Part shown: positions 1 to 9,600 of the stretch, one piece after another
Layout of the letters: each line of letters opens with the position of its first letter
Numbering within the stretch: the first letter of the stretch is position 1
Origin: Archivesica marissinica
Taxonomy: Eukaryota; Mollusca; Bivalvia; Venerida; Vesicomyidae
Direction of reading: 5' to 3'
DNA: 64,000 nt
Assembly (NCBI GenBank): GCA_014843695.1
Contig: CM026398.1
Span: 17,359,593-17,423,592 of the forward strand
Translations under genes and position numbers: made by a program
Notes under the pieces: generated by a model
The model's database searches: none
What the model was told of the DNA's origin: nothing
What the model saw: only the letters and a program-made list of their open reading frames with translations

Positions 1-150
1 GGGGTAATAAAATACGTCACAAAGACAGATCAGGTAAAGACTGTACTGTATAAAGACTACCGGCACTGGCTAGAGCTACCGTGGCCAACTCGAGGACCAC
101 CCGCTCCTCCGACGCGCAATACTGCCAGGATGAATACTTCAAGAAGTTAA
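1..150 (+). CDS. Possible 3' end of a coding exon, unrecognised
   Basis: Frame 1 is open from the first base of the window to a TAA at 148-150 (49 codons). The stretch is clearly more GC-rich than the AT-rich DNA that follows, and the frame contains a proline/arginine-rich tail (PTRGPPAPPTRNTARMNTSRS style, ending in S-R-S). This is what the last part of a coding exon cut by the window edge would look like. I do not recognise the family, and a 150-base open frame can occur by chance, so this is only a candidate. Confidence 0.22.
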   Translation, partial: GVIKYVTKTDQVKTVLYKDYRHWLELPWPTRGPPAPPTRNTARMNTSRS

Positions 151-1034
151 TAACCTAAGTTACTAGTGGTTATTAACGTGTACTATAAGAACACAGTATA
201 AGCTGCTTGTGGTGTAGCATTGTGTATGCTGATAGCATATGTTTTATCAATACATACATAATACAATCAAGTGATAATGTAACAAGTACTATAAAACCGC
301 AGTCGAAAATGCGAGCTGTGTATATAGAAAATTATGTATGCTAAGAACATATGTTTTGTCATCACATATATACATACATAAATACAACCTTGTGATACTG
401 CAACAACTGCAGGCACATTTGATCATACCCTCGCTAACTTTCGTCTTTTCGCTTTCAGCGAGGACTAACAAATTTATATAATTTAGTTCAAGTACATAAT
501 GCTAAACCCATAGATATCCCTCCCTCTTGTAAGGGGAAGGTATTACATTGGGCGAATATGCATATATGACGCATGCATTTGTATACAACTCAATAGGGTT
601 CCCAATGTTAAACCTATTTAGTTATTAGGCTAATGCTATTCTACATTTCCCATGATCTCGTTCATATAAATGGACGGCGGTACATATTTCCTGTAGCATA
701 ATTGTATGTGTAAATACTACCTTGTGTAGCAGAGTCCACCGTCTTCCAATAAATACCTGTGCCATAGTTCGTGAGGTAATTAGCATGTATACTACAAAGG
801 TATTTATAACACGAAACAGTAAGCAATTTCGACAACTATTGCATGAATTTACAAACGAAAGCTCAATGCGGTTACCGCCACTGTATTACTTGCATTACTT
901 GCATACTTATACATTCTGGTAAATTGAGATTGTACCTTGATCAACGCGTATTTCAAATTATCGACATATGTTTCAATGTTGTCAGGTAGTACATGCGTCT
1001 CTTTGGTTGTTGTGTATACGTCACCACTTGTTGC

Positions 1035-1164
1035 GTATACGTCACTATTGATGACGTAGCGCTCAACTACCGAGCTCTTTGCTTTTATTGGTATACGCGT
1101 CACTATTGATGACGTAGCGCTCAACTACAGAGCTCTTTGCTTGTTTGGTATACGCGTCACTATA
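1035..1164. repeat. Tandem duplication, about 57-bp unit, 2.3 copies
   Basis: Units start at 1035, 1091 and 1148 (partial), each opening with GTATAC(GC)GTCACTAT. The first two continue with GATGACGTAGCGCTCAACTA and end in GAGCTCTTTGCTT. Two full copies differ by a few bases. Confidence 0.85.
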
Positions 1165-1640
1165 TAGCCTATTGGTAATAGCTTTATAAATAGCGATCTC
1201 GTACCATTCTATAAATATAGACTACGAACCTATCCATAAATAACTATTACGAACGCTGCTATATAAATATAGGCCGATTAGAACGGTCTTAGTACTCAAA
1301 CTGCTACACGAGCTTCAACGAATATACGGGTAAGTTCATTATATTATTCGAGCTAGGCGTATGTTTTTATCGAGTAAGAAATACTAATTATACGCTATAT
1401 ACAAACTTAACCTATGTACGAAAATGAATAATATATATCTTACATCGTTACGTTAACTTCCATAAAAACGCGATAAATTATTAATAATCCGTAATGTACG
1501 TTTTAGAAGGGCATGTCACTAGACATAGCCATAGCGTATATGAAACACGAATAAAGTACACGTATTTTATCGTATAGAGTGATACAACTATTAATATAAA
1601 TGTATAATACGTGGTTTTCCATGCCCTGTAACATAATTAA

Positions 1641-1989
1641 CTGAATCCAAGCGGTATGAGGTTATATGTTTGTCAGGTGACCCTAAATAACCTTATCTAG
1701 AAATGCGAGAGAAATACACGTAGCACAGCTACAACCGTACGATACATCTCAGTTTAGCCACACCACACCATCACTACAGAAAATGAAGGCTAAACCGTTT
1801 GCAACAGTATTTACTACAACATACGTCATTAGTGTCATGGAATGCCATAGAAATGCATAAGCACGGAACCAAACACTGACGCACGTTAATTCTCTGCTCG
1901 GAATGCCTCCAATAATGAATCCAAACGGCATGAGGTTATATGTTTGCCAGTTGACCCTAAATAACCTTATCCGGGAATGCGAGAAAAAT
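1641..1989. repeat. Direct repeat pair, about 75 bp, 274 bp apart
   Basis: 1641-1715 and 1915-1989 are near-identical, sharing the cores GAGGTTATATGTTTG and ACCCTAAATAACCTTAT. The 200 bases between the copies are unrelated, so this is a spaced duplication rather than an array. Confidence 0.8.
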
Positions 1990-2498
1990 CACCAGCGCAG
2001 TAGGTACACAACATGACATCGAAGTAATTAATACGTTTACATACAGAGGTTGCTCTCACATGACAACTGAAGTGTTCCAAATTGAACAGGTCGTAAACAA
2101 CTATAACTTAATCATCGGCTAATTGGTCTTAATTGAGGCGATGTAGCGGCTTGTATAGCCTCAATGAGAACGAAATATTTATTTCTGTCTGCTTATCAAC
2201 TCGAAGGTATTTTACATGGAACATTATTAAACTCGTATCAAGTTTGATTTATTTGACATCTTGACACGCGTCCATTTTGAATCGCAAACCCCACACTGTA
2301 TCACCGCGTGAGAGTTCGCTCAATTAGTTTTATAATTAACGGCAAATATAAACATTAGCATAAATTGGGAAAATAAGCGCTGTAACGATTCATTATAGCA
2401 AGAATATTTAAAACATGTAAACATAACGTCATATCATATTTACAATCAGACTATTCATAGTGTATATATATATATATAGATATACGCCCATATCTATT

Positions 2499-2546
2499 GT
2501 CTGTATGTCCGTCTGTCTGTCCGTCCGTATGTCTGTCCGTCTGTCC

Positions 2547-2593
<47 letters not shown>

Positions 2594-2632
2594 CGTCTGT
2601 CCGTCCGTCTGGCGGTCTGTCTGTCGGTGGAG
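2499..2632. repeat. (TCTG)n tetranucleotide microsatellite with TCCG variants
   Basis: A nearly pure run of TCTG with interspersed TCCG. It creates cysteine/valine-serine open frames on both strands that are not genes. Confidence 0.95.
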
Positions 2633-2689
2633 CATCTTCTGCCTCGTGCACTGTCCTCCGAAACAAAGGCTTTGCCGATGCATATGTCT

Positions 2690-2940
2690 CAAGTGTGTGT
2701 GTGTGTGCGTGTGTGTGCGTGTGCGTGTGTATGAGGAGATGGTTGCGTTATGTGTACATATTGTTGAAAATATATAAGGTGCTCAGGGAACACAGAATGT
2801 ATGTGTGTATACATATTGTTGAAAATATATAAAGGGTTCAGCGAACACAGTGTGCGTGTGCGTGTGTGCGCGAGTGCGTGCGTGTATGTGTGTGTGTGTG
2901 CGCGTGCGTGCGTGTGTGTGCGTGCGTGCGTGCGTGCGTG
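2690..2940. repeat. (TG)n/(CG TG)n microsatellites flanking a 45-bp duplication
   Basis: GT-rich runs at 2690-2735 and 2850-2940. Between them ACATATTGTTGAAAATATAT occurs twice, followed each time by A(A)GG..TCAG.GAACACAG, a small direct duplication (about 2757-2796 and 2811-2850). Confidence 0.85.
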
Positions 2941-3416
2941 ATAAGAATGTAATATTTGGCAAGTTACTGATTCCCTCTATCAGGTTGTATGTTGTTTGCA
3001 GTTATTTTATATAATGTATGTCTATTTACATCGTGCGGGCATTTGGAATACATTCTTGAGGTATGATAAGACAATAATTCAGAATGACGGTCAATTGATC
3101 AACCGTTAAACAATCATTTATACAGCAATATGTATGTAGTTCATTAGTACATGTATATTTACCACCGTGGGGGTAACATAAGGCTGTCCGATTAACGCAT
3201 TGGATAGCATTTCGTTAGTGTTGGACTAAGAGAATTAACTCGTAAACGTTCCTATCTGCAACATAAAAAGGGTTATTTCCCTTTACTGCATAGCTGTAAT
3301 GACCGCATTTATGTCGTTATCTTAACAGTTTGTAGCCCATTCTGTTCGTCTCTCCTATTGTATCGATGTTATTTAATTAGTTTATGCAAATTTATTTTAG
3401 CTCGATCAGGAATGAC
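2941..3416. other. Intergenic, no gene seen
   Basis: No supported feature. The words GGCTGTCCGATTAACGCA at 3182 resemble the start of the tRNA-derived SINE at 5190, but the match stops after about 20 bases. Confidence 0.5.
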
Positions 3417-3625
3417 TGCATGTATACTTTCATTCCCACCAGTGAGAGTGATTCATATAAGTTGTTAAAGCTTCTTTTCCCAATTGGGTTTTCAGATCCA
3501 AGCAGGTGGATTTACTCTGGGATACTCTCTCGTTTCTCCTTTCCAAAATGAATGATTCCATATATGCTTTCATCCGCAACAACGAGGGTGATTAATAAAG
3601 TTGTTAAAGCTTCTTTCACAGTCAT
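3417..3625 (+). mobile_element. Degenerate SINE (family A), two overlapping tails
   Basis: Two decayed copies of the body and tail seen intact at 5190-5437: CTTTCAT.C.....CGAG.GTGATTAATA..GTTGTTAAA. The second copy (3500-3625) also keeps a worn form of the GGTTTTCTCCGGGTACTCC core. Confidence 0.6.
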
Positions 3626-4384
3626 GTGGAGCTAAAAGACTCGGCATACGAATCTGACGTCATCAATTTTTCTAATCTGCGTTAGAGCGTAGACATCCGT
3701 ATAAATCGACGTAGCTCGGTGAGACCGACAAGACCATATCTTTCATTTATTTATACGACCAGTACTTTACGAGAAATAGCCGTTTAAAGATTTGATATAT
3801 TCTTAAAGTCCCGTTTATGAAAATAAAAACAAATATTTAAACGTAACTATAAGTTAGTTCTAATATACGCGTATCGACGTCACGAGTCCGACGCTACCCT
3901 TCATTTTGATCTTTCGATATATCTATAATACCGATTATCTCCCTTTAATCGTAAATAAGTTTGAAGAAAAATGAACTTTCGAGGAAACTGGCCGTGTTTG
4001 GTATCGTCGGAAAGATCTCGAAGAGACAATGACGAATCCGCGACTCAATTAATGGTCCGACCTCATACCGGAAGTAGTGATCCGAAAAACCGGAGGTACC
4101 GATATAAATTCGTTATATAAGCTTTATTATAGGTCCTATCTATCCGGGGGTTTCGATAAACGATGTCCGTACACACTCCCTCTACGCATTCTCGTTATAC
4201 CGATTATATTTATTATCTTCATTTCGATCGTAAGATGTTGATATTATATAATTCGTATAGGTACCTAAATATCCTTACACTTTGGCATCCGATACTTAGG
4301 TCGCTGAGCGTTTCCGGAATATTGCGTCAGTCAGTCGTTGGCGTAACGAAATCATGTCCATACACGTATAGACCTATCCTATAA
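3626..4384. other. Intergenic, no supported gene
   Basis: A 49-codon frame at 3971-4120 (+) begins ATGAACTTTCGAGGAAACTGG and is charged and arginine-rich. It has no recognisable motif and no splice context, so it is mentioned here rather than called. Confidence 0.4.
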
Positions 4385-4640
4385 ATGACCTAAGGTACTA
4401 TAAATAGAAAACTAGTTGGAACGGGCTATTTATATTCATCCGATCAGATCGTATTGCTATAAATAACAATGACATACGTTACTATAAATAGAAAACTAGT
4501 TAGATCCGGTATTGCTATTTTTATTTATCCGAGGAGAGCGTATTGCTATAAATAACAATTAACTACGTTACTATAAATAGAAAACTAGTTAGAATCGGTA
4601 TTGCTATTTTTATTTACCCAATGACGTTATAAACGACCGA
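4385..4640. repeat. Tandem repeat, 83-89-bp unit, about 2.8 copies
   Basis: ACTATAAATAGAAAACTAGT recurs at 4398, 4481 and 4570, each followed by GCTATTT(TT)ATTTA.CCGA and preceded by GCTATAAATAACAAT. Each unit carries two TATAAATA words. Confidence 0.85.
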
Positions 4641-4682
4641 TCAGAATCCATGATAGTGACATATACCGATAAAATGATTATA

Positions 4683-4830
4683 TTACTACAATATATATCC
4701 ACTATCTCACCATATATACATACATTACTACAAGATATACGCGCTGACTCACCATATCTACATACATTCCTACAAGATATATCCACTATCTCACCATATC
4801 TACGTACATTAATACAAGATATACACACTA
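4683..4830. repeat. Tandem repeat, 42-bp unit, about 3.5 copies
   Basis: CTACAAGATATA(TC)(CG)C(AG)CT....CTCACCATAT recurs every 42 bases (4685, 4727, 4769, 4811). The 42-base period keeps all frames open, which explains the short open frames on both strands. Confidence 0.85.
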
Positions 4831-5189
4831 CTCCATCCCACTATATATCTTTATCCTTGTCTATCAGTGTCCCCTACACCAATCCCCAACGATAGCTGCC
4901 CAAATTACTACACATACAATCATAATGGTTTACATAAATACCTTATATAACCTCTATTTGTCGACATTAATTTTCATGTCTACACTGATCCCATAAACAT
5001 ATTTTTATAGTCCCCCCACAACATATATAAAAACCTCATTTGTTTATAATAATGACTATGCACATACTATATTAAGTAATGCATAACGTTGATACTGTCA
5101 TGCTATGTACTTATCTGTATATATATTATGTTAATAATACTATGAAATTATGAGGAATAAAAAAAAAAATATAATAAAAAAAAAATATG
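4831..5189. other. Intergenic, no gene seen
   Basis: AT-rich sequence ending in a run of A (5160-5188) just ahead of the SINE head. No feature supported. Confidence 0.5.
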
Positions 5190-5437
5190 CAATATGGCTG
5201 TCCGATTAGCGCAGTGGTTAGCGCGCTCACTTCTCACCAATGCAACCCGGGTTCGATCCTCGGACCGGGAAGTATGTGAGATGGCACGGTAGTCGCCAGC
5301 TCGGACAGGTGGGTTTTCTCCGGGTACTCCGGTTTCCTCCAACACGAATGACTACGTATACGCTTTCATCCGCGCCAACGAGAGTGAGTAATATAAGTTG
5401 TTAGAACTTGCTTCGCAATCGTTGTAAAATAAATCAA
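5190..5437 (+). mobile_element. tRNA-derived SINE, family A (MetaSINE-like), near full length
   Basis: The head has Pol III promoter boxes: A box TTAGCGCAGTGGTTAGCGC and B box GGGTTCGATCC. The central part contains GGTTTTCTCCGGGTACTCCG and the tail reads GAGTAATATAAGTTGTTAGAACTTGCTTCGCAATCG then TAAAATAAAT, written here in pieces. The core resembles the conserved domain of the MetaSINE superfamily described from many animals; that assignment is from memory. Other copies or fragments: 3417, 23420, 24036, 24810(-) and 40618(-). Confidence 0.85.
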
Positions 5438-5450
5438 GTTTAAACTGTAA

Positions 5451-5639
5451 TATGAAATATTGTATAACAAGTCAGATGGGACAAAAGTGGTTAGTTGTGT
5501 AACTGAACCTGCTTCAGGAGTTTATAAATGCGGTTGTGGCATAATTGGCGGACAACCGACATCCATTGCCATTCATCCTATTAATACTAACATTGTCCGA
5601 AACCTTCAGGCCATTGAGAACCGTTTAGTATGCCGTTAG
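5451..5639 (+). CDS. Unrecognised open frame, possible Ig-like exon fragment
   Basis: A 62-codon frame runs between TAA at 5448 and TAG at 5637. It includes GTKVVSCVTEPASGVYKCGC followed by a beta-rich IAIHP stretch. The SGVYKC pattern looks like an immunoglobulin F strand, but the two cysteines are far too close for a normal Ig disulfide and no ATG starts the frame. A possible donor, GGAA|GTAAGTG, lies at about 5666 in a different phase. It follows directly on the SINE tail. Weak candidate exon or transposon relic. Confidence 0.2.
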   Translation, partial: YEILYNKSDGTKVVSCVTEPASGVYKCGCGIIGGQPTSIAIHPINTNIVRNLQAIENRLVCR

Positions 5640-5834
5640 ACGGACGCCCACAACGACGACGGAAGTAAGTGTACTCGTACACGGTAATCATTCTAACGTA
5701 AAGCAGTGTTGACTACAACCACCTAACACCTACAAATAACCTGAACTACTTAATTCCACAGTCCAGAACCCAGTACCATATTGACTATTTTCCCCCACGA
5801 ACAATAAATCGTTGGGATGTCCTTCACCTCCTCC

Positions 5835-5885
5835 GTTACTATGTACAATCCAGCCCCAGCTTAACCATTGTTGATGAGCTGCTGA
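5835..5885. repeat. Short dispersed repeat shared with 20463-20515
   Basis: TACTATGTACA(A/G)TCCAGCCCCAG followed by CATT..TG.TGAGC.GCTG(A/G)CC is present here and at 20463-20515, in the same orientation. Function unknown. Confidence 0.55.
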
Positions 5886-5919
5886 CCTACACCCCCACCA
5901 CTCATGTAGCACTAGACAG

Positions 5920-6030
5920 TGTTTCATTTATATGAAAAAGTTGGCAGTTTCTTACGGAGGTTGGTGCACCCAAGTACTGGTTAACCACTGGAGCCTGTCC
6001 AGGAAAGGTGTTGTTAGGTAAACTGCAGGG
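5920..6030 (+). mobile_element. SINE family C fragment (5' truncated)
   Basis: Matches the middle of the intact copies at 29939, 31306 and 38530: CATTTATATGAAAAAGTTGG, CTTACGGAGGTTGGTGCACC and GGAAAGGTGTTGTTAGGTAA. The tRNA-like head and the final 60 bases are missing. Confidence 0.85.
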
Positions 6031-7168
6031 GCACGTGTTTTGCGTGGCAAATGTGTAATGTGTAGTGAAGTTATGGTCATTCTACCGGATGCTTTCACAC
6101 AGCGTAGACCTAAGTTAATGTCTATATTAAAATTGTGTTGTATGAAATATGCGTATTGTTTACGAGGACCGTCGTAGAGTGGTATATGACTTTGACAATC
6201 GGGCACAGGTTTCCAGATGTATTTTTCTCGTAAAATTAAGAGTTGTTTCTCTGGTTTTTCCTGGGCGAGTCGATCACATATTACCATCATAGTTAGCACA
6301 TATACGTTTGTGTAACATTTTGTACCAAAGCATATTGCTCAAAATTTGAACATAAATCGTATGTATATATAGATCTAGCCTGTTATGAAATGCTATTACT
6401 CGTGGTAAAACATTACAAGTCGTGAGGCAATCTACACGTGTCCGCCAAAGGCATATTGTGTTTTGTGTTTCTTTATGGTTTGTGATGAGCATAGTTAAGA
6501 CTTGAATGTTTGGAATACCCTGTAGACGAAGTTACAAATTCGTTTTGTTTCGTCCGTGAGCTTTTCGTTACCAAACAGGAGTTTGTTTGTATTAAGACGA
6601 TGCAACATTCGAGTAGCTTGGAATAAGATGCATCTTTAATGGCGGTATCTATCACATTTGAAACAATAGTCGTCAGCATCTTCGCAAGGATTCCCATAGT
6701 CACAAAAGAAGTGTTCACTTAAATGGTTGCGATAGAGACCAGCGTTCGTCACACTTATACGTCCTCGCATGTCGTTCCAGAGACGCTGCTGGATTTCTTA
6801 AAAATCGAATAAAACGTGACCAGGACGTATATATCTACCATTTAATGTCGGCATTGGATTGCCGTCATGCGTCATAGATCTGGGTTGCTTTGGTGAAGCC
6901 AAACAAACATAGAGTTTCAATATACCTAATAGCACAAACATTGTCATTGACTACAAAGTATTTCAGTCATTGTCGGTGCTGTAATAAAATTAATATGTAA
7001 TTGAAGATATAATTCATGTATTATGCATTTTATTCTCATTCAAAACTTTATTTTGAATTCATACTTGAACAACGCATAAATAATTAATGAAACTGATGTA
7101 CTGTTGCTCAGGAGGTAGCTTTTATAAACACTGAAAACAAATATAGCGAATATGAGGTTAGGTTGAGA
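6031..7168. other. Intergenic, with unrecognised minus-strand frames
   Basis: Minus-strand frames at 5952-6299, 6274-6492 and 6473-6718 are each short. One contains a charged stretch (DRLAQEKPEKQLLILREKY) that looks protein-like and could be a relic of a mobile element, but I cannot name a family. Nothing else is supported. Confidence 0.35.
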
Positions 7169-7170
7169 TA

Positions 7171-7341
7171 CAGTCAAACCTGTGTTAGTGGTCACCTCTA
7201 TTAAGCAGCCAACCTGTATTAAGCAGCCAGATTCCAAATATGTTGTTTTACTATACATTTGACCTCTATTAAGCAGTCACCTGTGCTGAGCAGCCACTTT
7301 CTATGATTCCCTTGGCTGGCTGCTTAAGACAGGTTTGACTG
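7171..7341. mobile_element. MITE family M1, complete, TA target duplication
   Basis: Starts CAGTCAAACCTG and ends CAGGTTTGACTG, perfect terminal inverted repeats, flanked by TA on both sides (7169-7170, 7342-7343). The interior consists of repeated AAGCAGCCA words. No coding capacity. TA flanks fit a Tc1/mariner-type origin. Related copies: 12724, 39013, 54781 and 58489. Confidence 0.88.
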
Positions 7342-7343
7342 TA

Positions 7344-7740
7344 CACTACTAATTGTAAACCATGTACACCACCTTAATTCATAAAGTCATAATATATTTT
7401 GCAAGCTATTACATCTTTCAGTTGAGACAATTGGTTGCCTACTCCAATTTGTCTCATTGTCTCACGCATAGTGTGCATGACTACTAAAAACAAGTCATAG
7501 TTTTCTGTGAATTGTTCCGACCATAATTTATGATCGGTAGATCTTTATGCGTCTATGCGAAGTCTATCTTCCGTCCTTTACGTAGTCATGGGCAGTCTTT
7601 GCAACGTTTCTTTGGCTTCCCGTCGAGACAAACAAGTACGCACGGCGTTCTTTGCATCCGACTAGACACAGTAGTGATGCGAGCGGCAAAGACGTAGGAG
7701 ATACAGAGGAGAAGCGCTGTCCTTATACATGCACGTTCTT
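7344..7740. other. Intergenic, no gene seen
   Basis: No supported feature. The text becomes more GC-rich from 7560 towards the array. Confidence 0.45.
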
Positions 7741-8250
7741 GCAGTCCAAAACAAACATGGCGGCTTGGTGTTCGAGGAAATTAGTTGCGTCCATCAAGTT
7801 CGCAACATCACCATTTTCAGTATGTTCATTCTCTGTCGTGTGCAGTCCAGAACAAACATGACGGCTTGGTGTTCAAGGAAATTAGTTGCGTCCATCAAGT
7901 TCGCAACATCACCATTTTCAGTATGGTCATTCTCTGTCGCGTGCAGTCCAGAACAAACATGGCGGCTTGGTGTTCGAGGAAATTAGTTGCGTCCATCAAG
8001 TTCGCAACATCACCATTTTCAGTATGTTAATTCTCTGTCGTGTGCAGTCCAGAACAAACATGACGGCTTGGTGTTCAAGGAAATTAGTTGCGTCCATCAA
8101 GTTCGCAACATCACCATTTTCAGTATGGTCATTCTCTGTCGCGTGCAGTCCAGAACAAACATGGCGGCTTGGTGTTCAAGGAAATTAGTTGCGGCCACCA
8201 AGTTCGCAACATCATCATGTGTTTACTACATTCTGTTCATTCTCTGTCAT
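7741..8250. repeat. Tandem array, 101-bp unit, five copies with dimer structure
   Basis: Units begin GCAGTCCA(A/G)AACAAACATG at 7741, 7842, 7943, 8044 and 8145. Copies 1 and 3 share GGCGGC, TTCGAGG and GTCGTG; copies 2 and 4 share GACGGC, TTCAAGG and GTCGCG. The real repeat is therefore a 202-bp dimer. Because 101 is not divisible by three, the overlapping plus-strand frames here are artefacts. Confidence 0.95.
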
Positions 8251-8344
8251 GATACGAACGCAAAGCGAGGATTTGTATGTGTGACAGACGCTTAGCTCAG
8301 TATAAAATGGCATTCATTGGGTTTGTTACTGATGTAGTGGTCAG

Positions 8345-8628
8345 TGGTTAACATGCTTGTAATGGGTTCAGTGGTTACTGCGCTGGACTTGTAAGCCATG
8401 GGTAGCAGGTTCGATCCCTCGCTCTACTATACTAAACTGACTCATACCATAGTCTTTCGGATGAGACTCTAAACCGAGGTCTCGTGTCGGTTCGTCACAC
8501 CGTGCACATGAAAGAACCATAGGAGACACTCGAATGGTCTGTCTGTATCATTGCACTATTCTTAAAAATCTAAAATGATAATATCTTCATGAGACGGCGC
8601 TCATACGGGCAACCGGTATCGACGATAA
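8345..8628 (+). mobile_element. tRNA-derived SINE, family V, diverged copy
   Basis: Carries a tRNA-like head (B box AGGTTCGATCCC) and the core GAGACTCTAAACCGAGGTCT, then the TCATTGCACTATTCTT region and a tail ending CGACGATAAATA. The core resembles the conserved V-SINE domain by memory. Better copies: 26823-27110(-) and 59494-59780(+). Confidence 0.8.
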
Positions 8629-8718
8629 ATACTAGTAAACACGCACACGGCTATCTGTTCTTGTCTCAGTTGCAATGTTACTTCAACGATTATTGTAAAT
8701 AGTAAGGATGCAGTAATG

Positions 8719-8960
8719 CGTGGTTGTTGTATGCTTGGCCGAGGGGCTTCGGTAACGGTCTTTGACTTTGAATCACTTGCCCCTCACCGCTGTATGTTCG
8801 AAGCACACTGGGGGTATCGTATTATTTCAAGTGAGGAATATATCCATCTGGCTTGCGGTTGGTCGGTATTTTTACCCGGTGCCTGTCCGTGCATGAAATA
8901 CTGCTCTGGGTGTGCAACCTGGTCATCCTCCACCAATACTAGATGGAGAATCGCCATATG
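8719..8960 (+). mobile_element. SINE-like element, family G, copy 1
   Basis: Shares with 9340-9480 the motifs CTTTGACTTTG, TGAGGAA.(T)ATCCA.CTGGCTT.CGGT and TACCCGG.....CCGTGC.... The better copy at 9340 has a tRNA-Ser/Leu-like start, so this is likely a decayed tRNA-derived SINE. Confidence 0.5.
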
Positions 8961-9339
8961 ACCTACGGGCCGATCACTAACTATCTAATAGCTATCTTTC
9001 TTTTACACTTTCAGTTTCATTATACATATACAAGAATCGACTGACAACTCGTGCCAACGTTCTATAAGGTTTGTTCAACCGTATACTTGTTTGTTAGGGA
9101 CATGTATGTCTATATCCGAGGCGGAACAACACCATACAGTTGGCAGTACGGTGTATCGCTTGCTTCAACTCTGGCATGACTCTCCAGGTCGAGCCATCTA
9201 AATAAAGGGTCAGTATGGCAATAAGGGGCGTGTCTTCTCACATTGTGCTACCCGTAGCATGCTTGCTGCGTGGAATATCCATGGGATCAAAGGTTCACCA
9301 CGGTGTGAGTGTTGGTTTGTGTTTGAGCAAAAACTTACT

Positions 9340-9480
9340 GACGGTGTTGAGTGGCCGAGTGGTTAAGGTCATTGACTTTGGGGTGTCGAATGAGTTTCAT
9401 GTGAGGAAACTATCCAGCTGGCTTACGGTAGAGCGGTGATTCTACCCGGGTTCCCGTCCGCGCATGCAAGATTGCGGTGC
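9340..9480 (+). mobile_element. SINE-like element, family G, copy 2
   Basis: Opens GTGTTGAGTGGCCGAGTGGT followed by TAAGGTCATTGACTTTG, an A-box-like segment typical of tRNA-Ser/Leu. The body then matches 8719-8960. No B box of good quality is visible. Confidence 0.5.
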
Positions 9481-9600
9481 GACTGTAAACACCAAACACA
9501 AGAAAATAAAATACTGATCGATGTTCATGACATTCTTTGGACGGTTCACCACGGGTCCGGGATCAATCCGTTGAATCTATAGTGGTGCTCCGGATCACAG

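Larger units (their letters stand above)
151..2490. other. AT-rich intergenic DNA, no gene seen
   Basis: No open frame here has a recognisable domain or splice-bounded exon. Apart from the two small duplications listed separately, it contains AT-rich text with many TATAAATA-like words (about 1180-1300). Confidence 0.6.

Noticed and set aside
7741..8250. CRISPR-like regular repeats (also 29-bp and 41-bp arrays)
   Set aside because: Repeats are contiguous or vary throughout; there are no unique spacers, no leader and no cas genes, and the DNA is eukaryotic.
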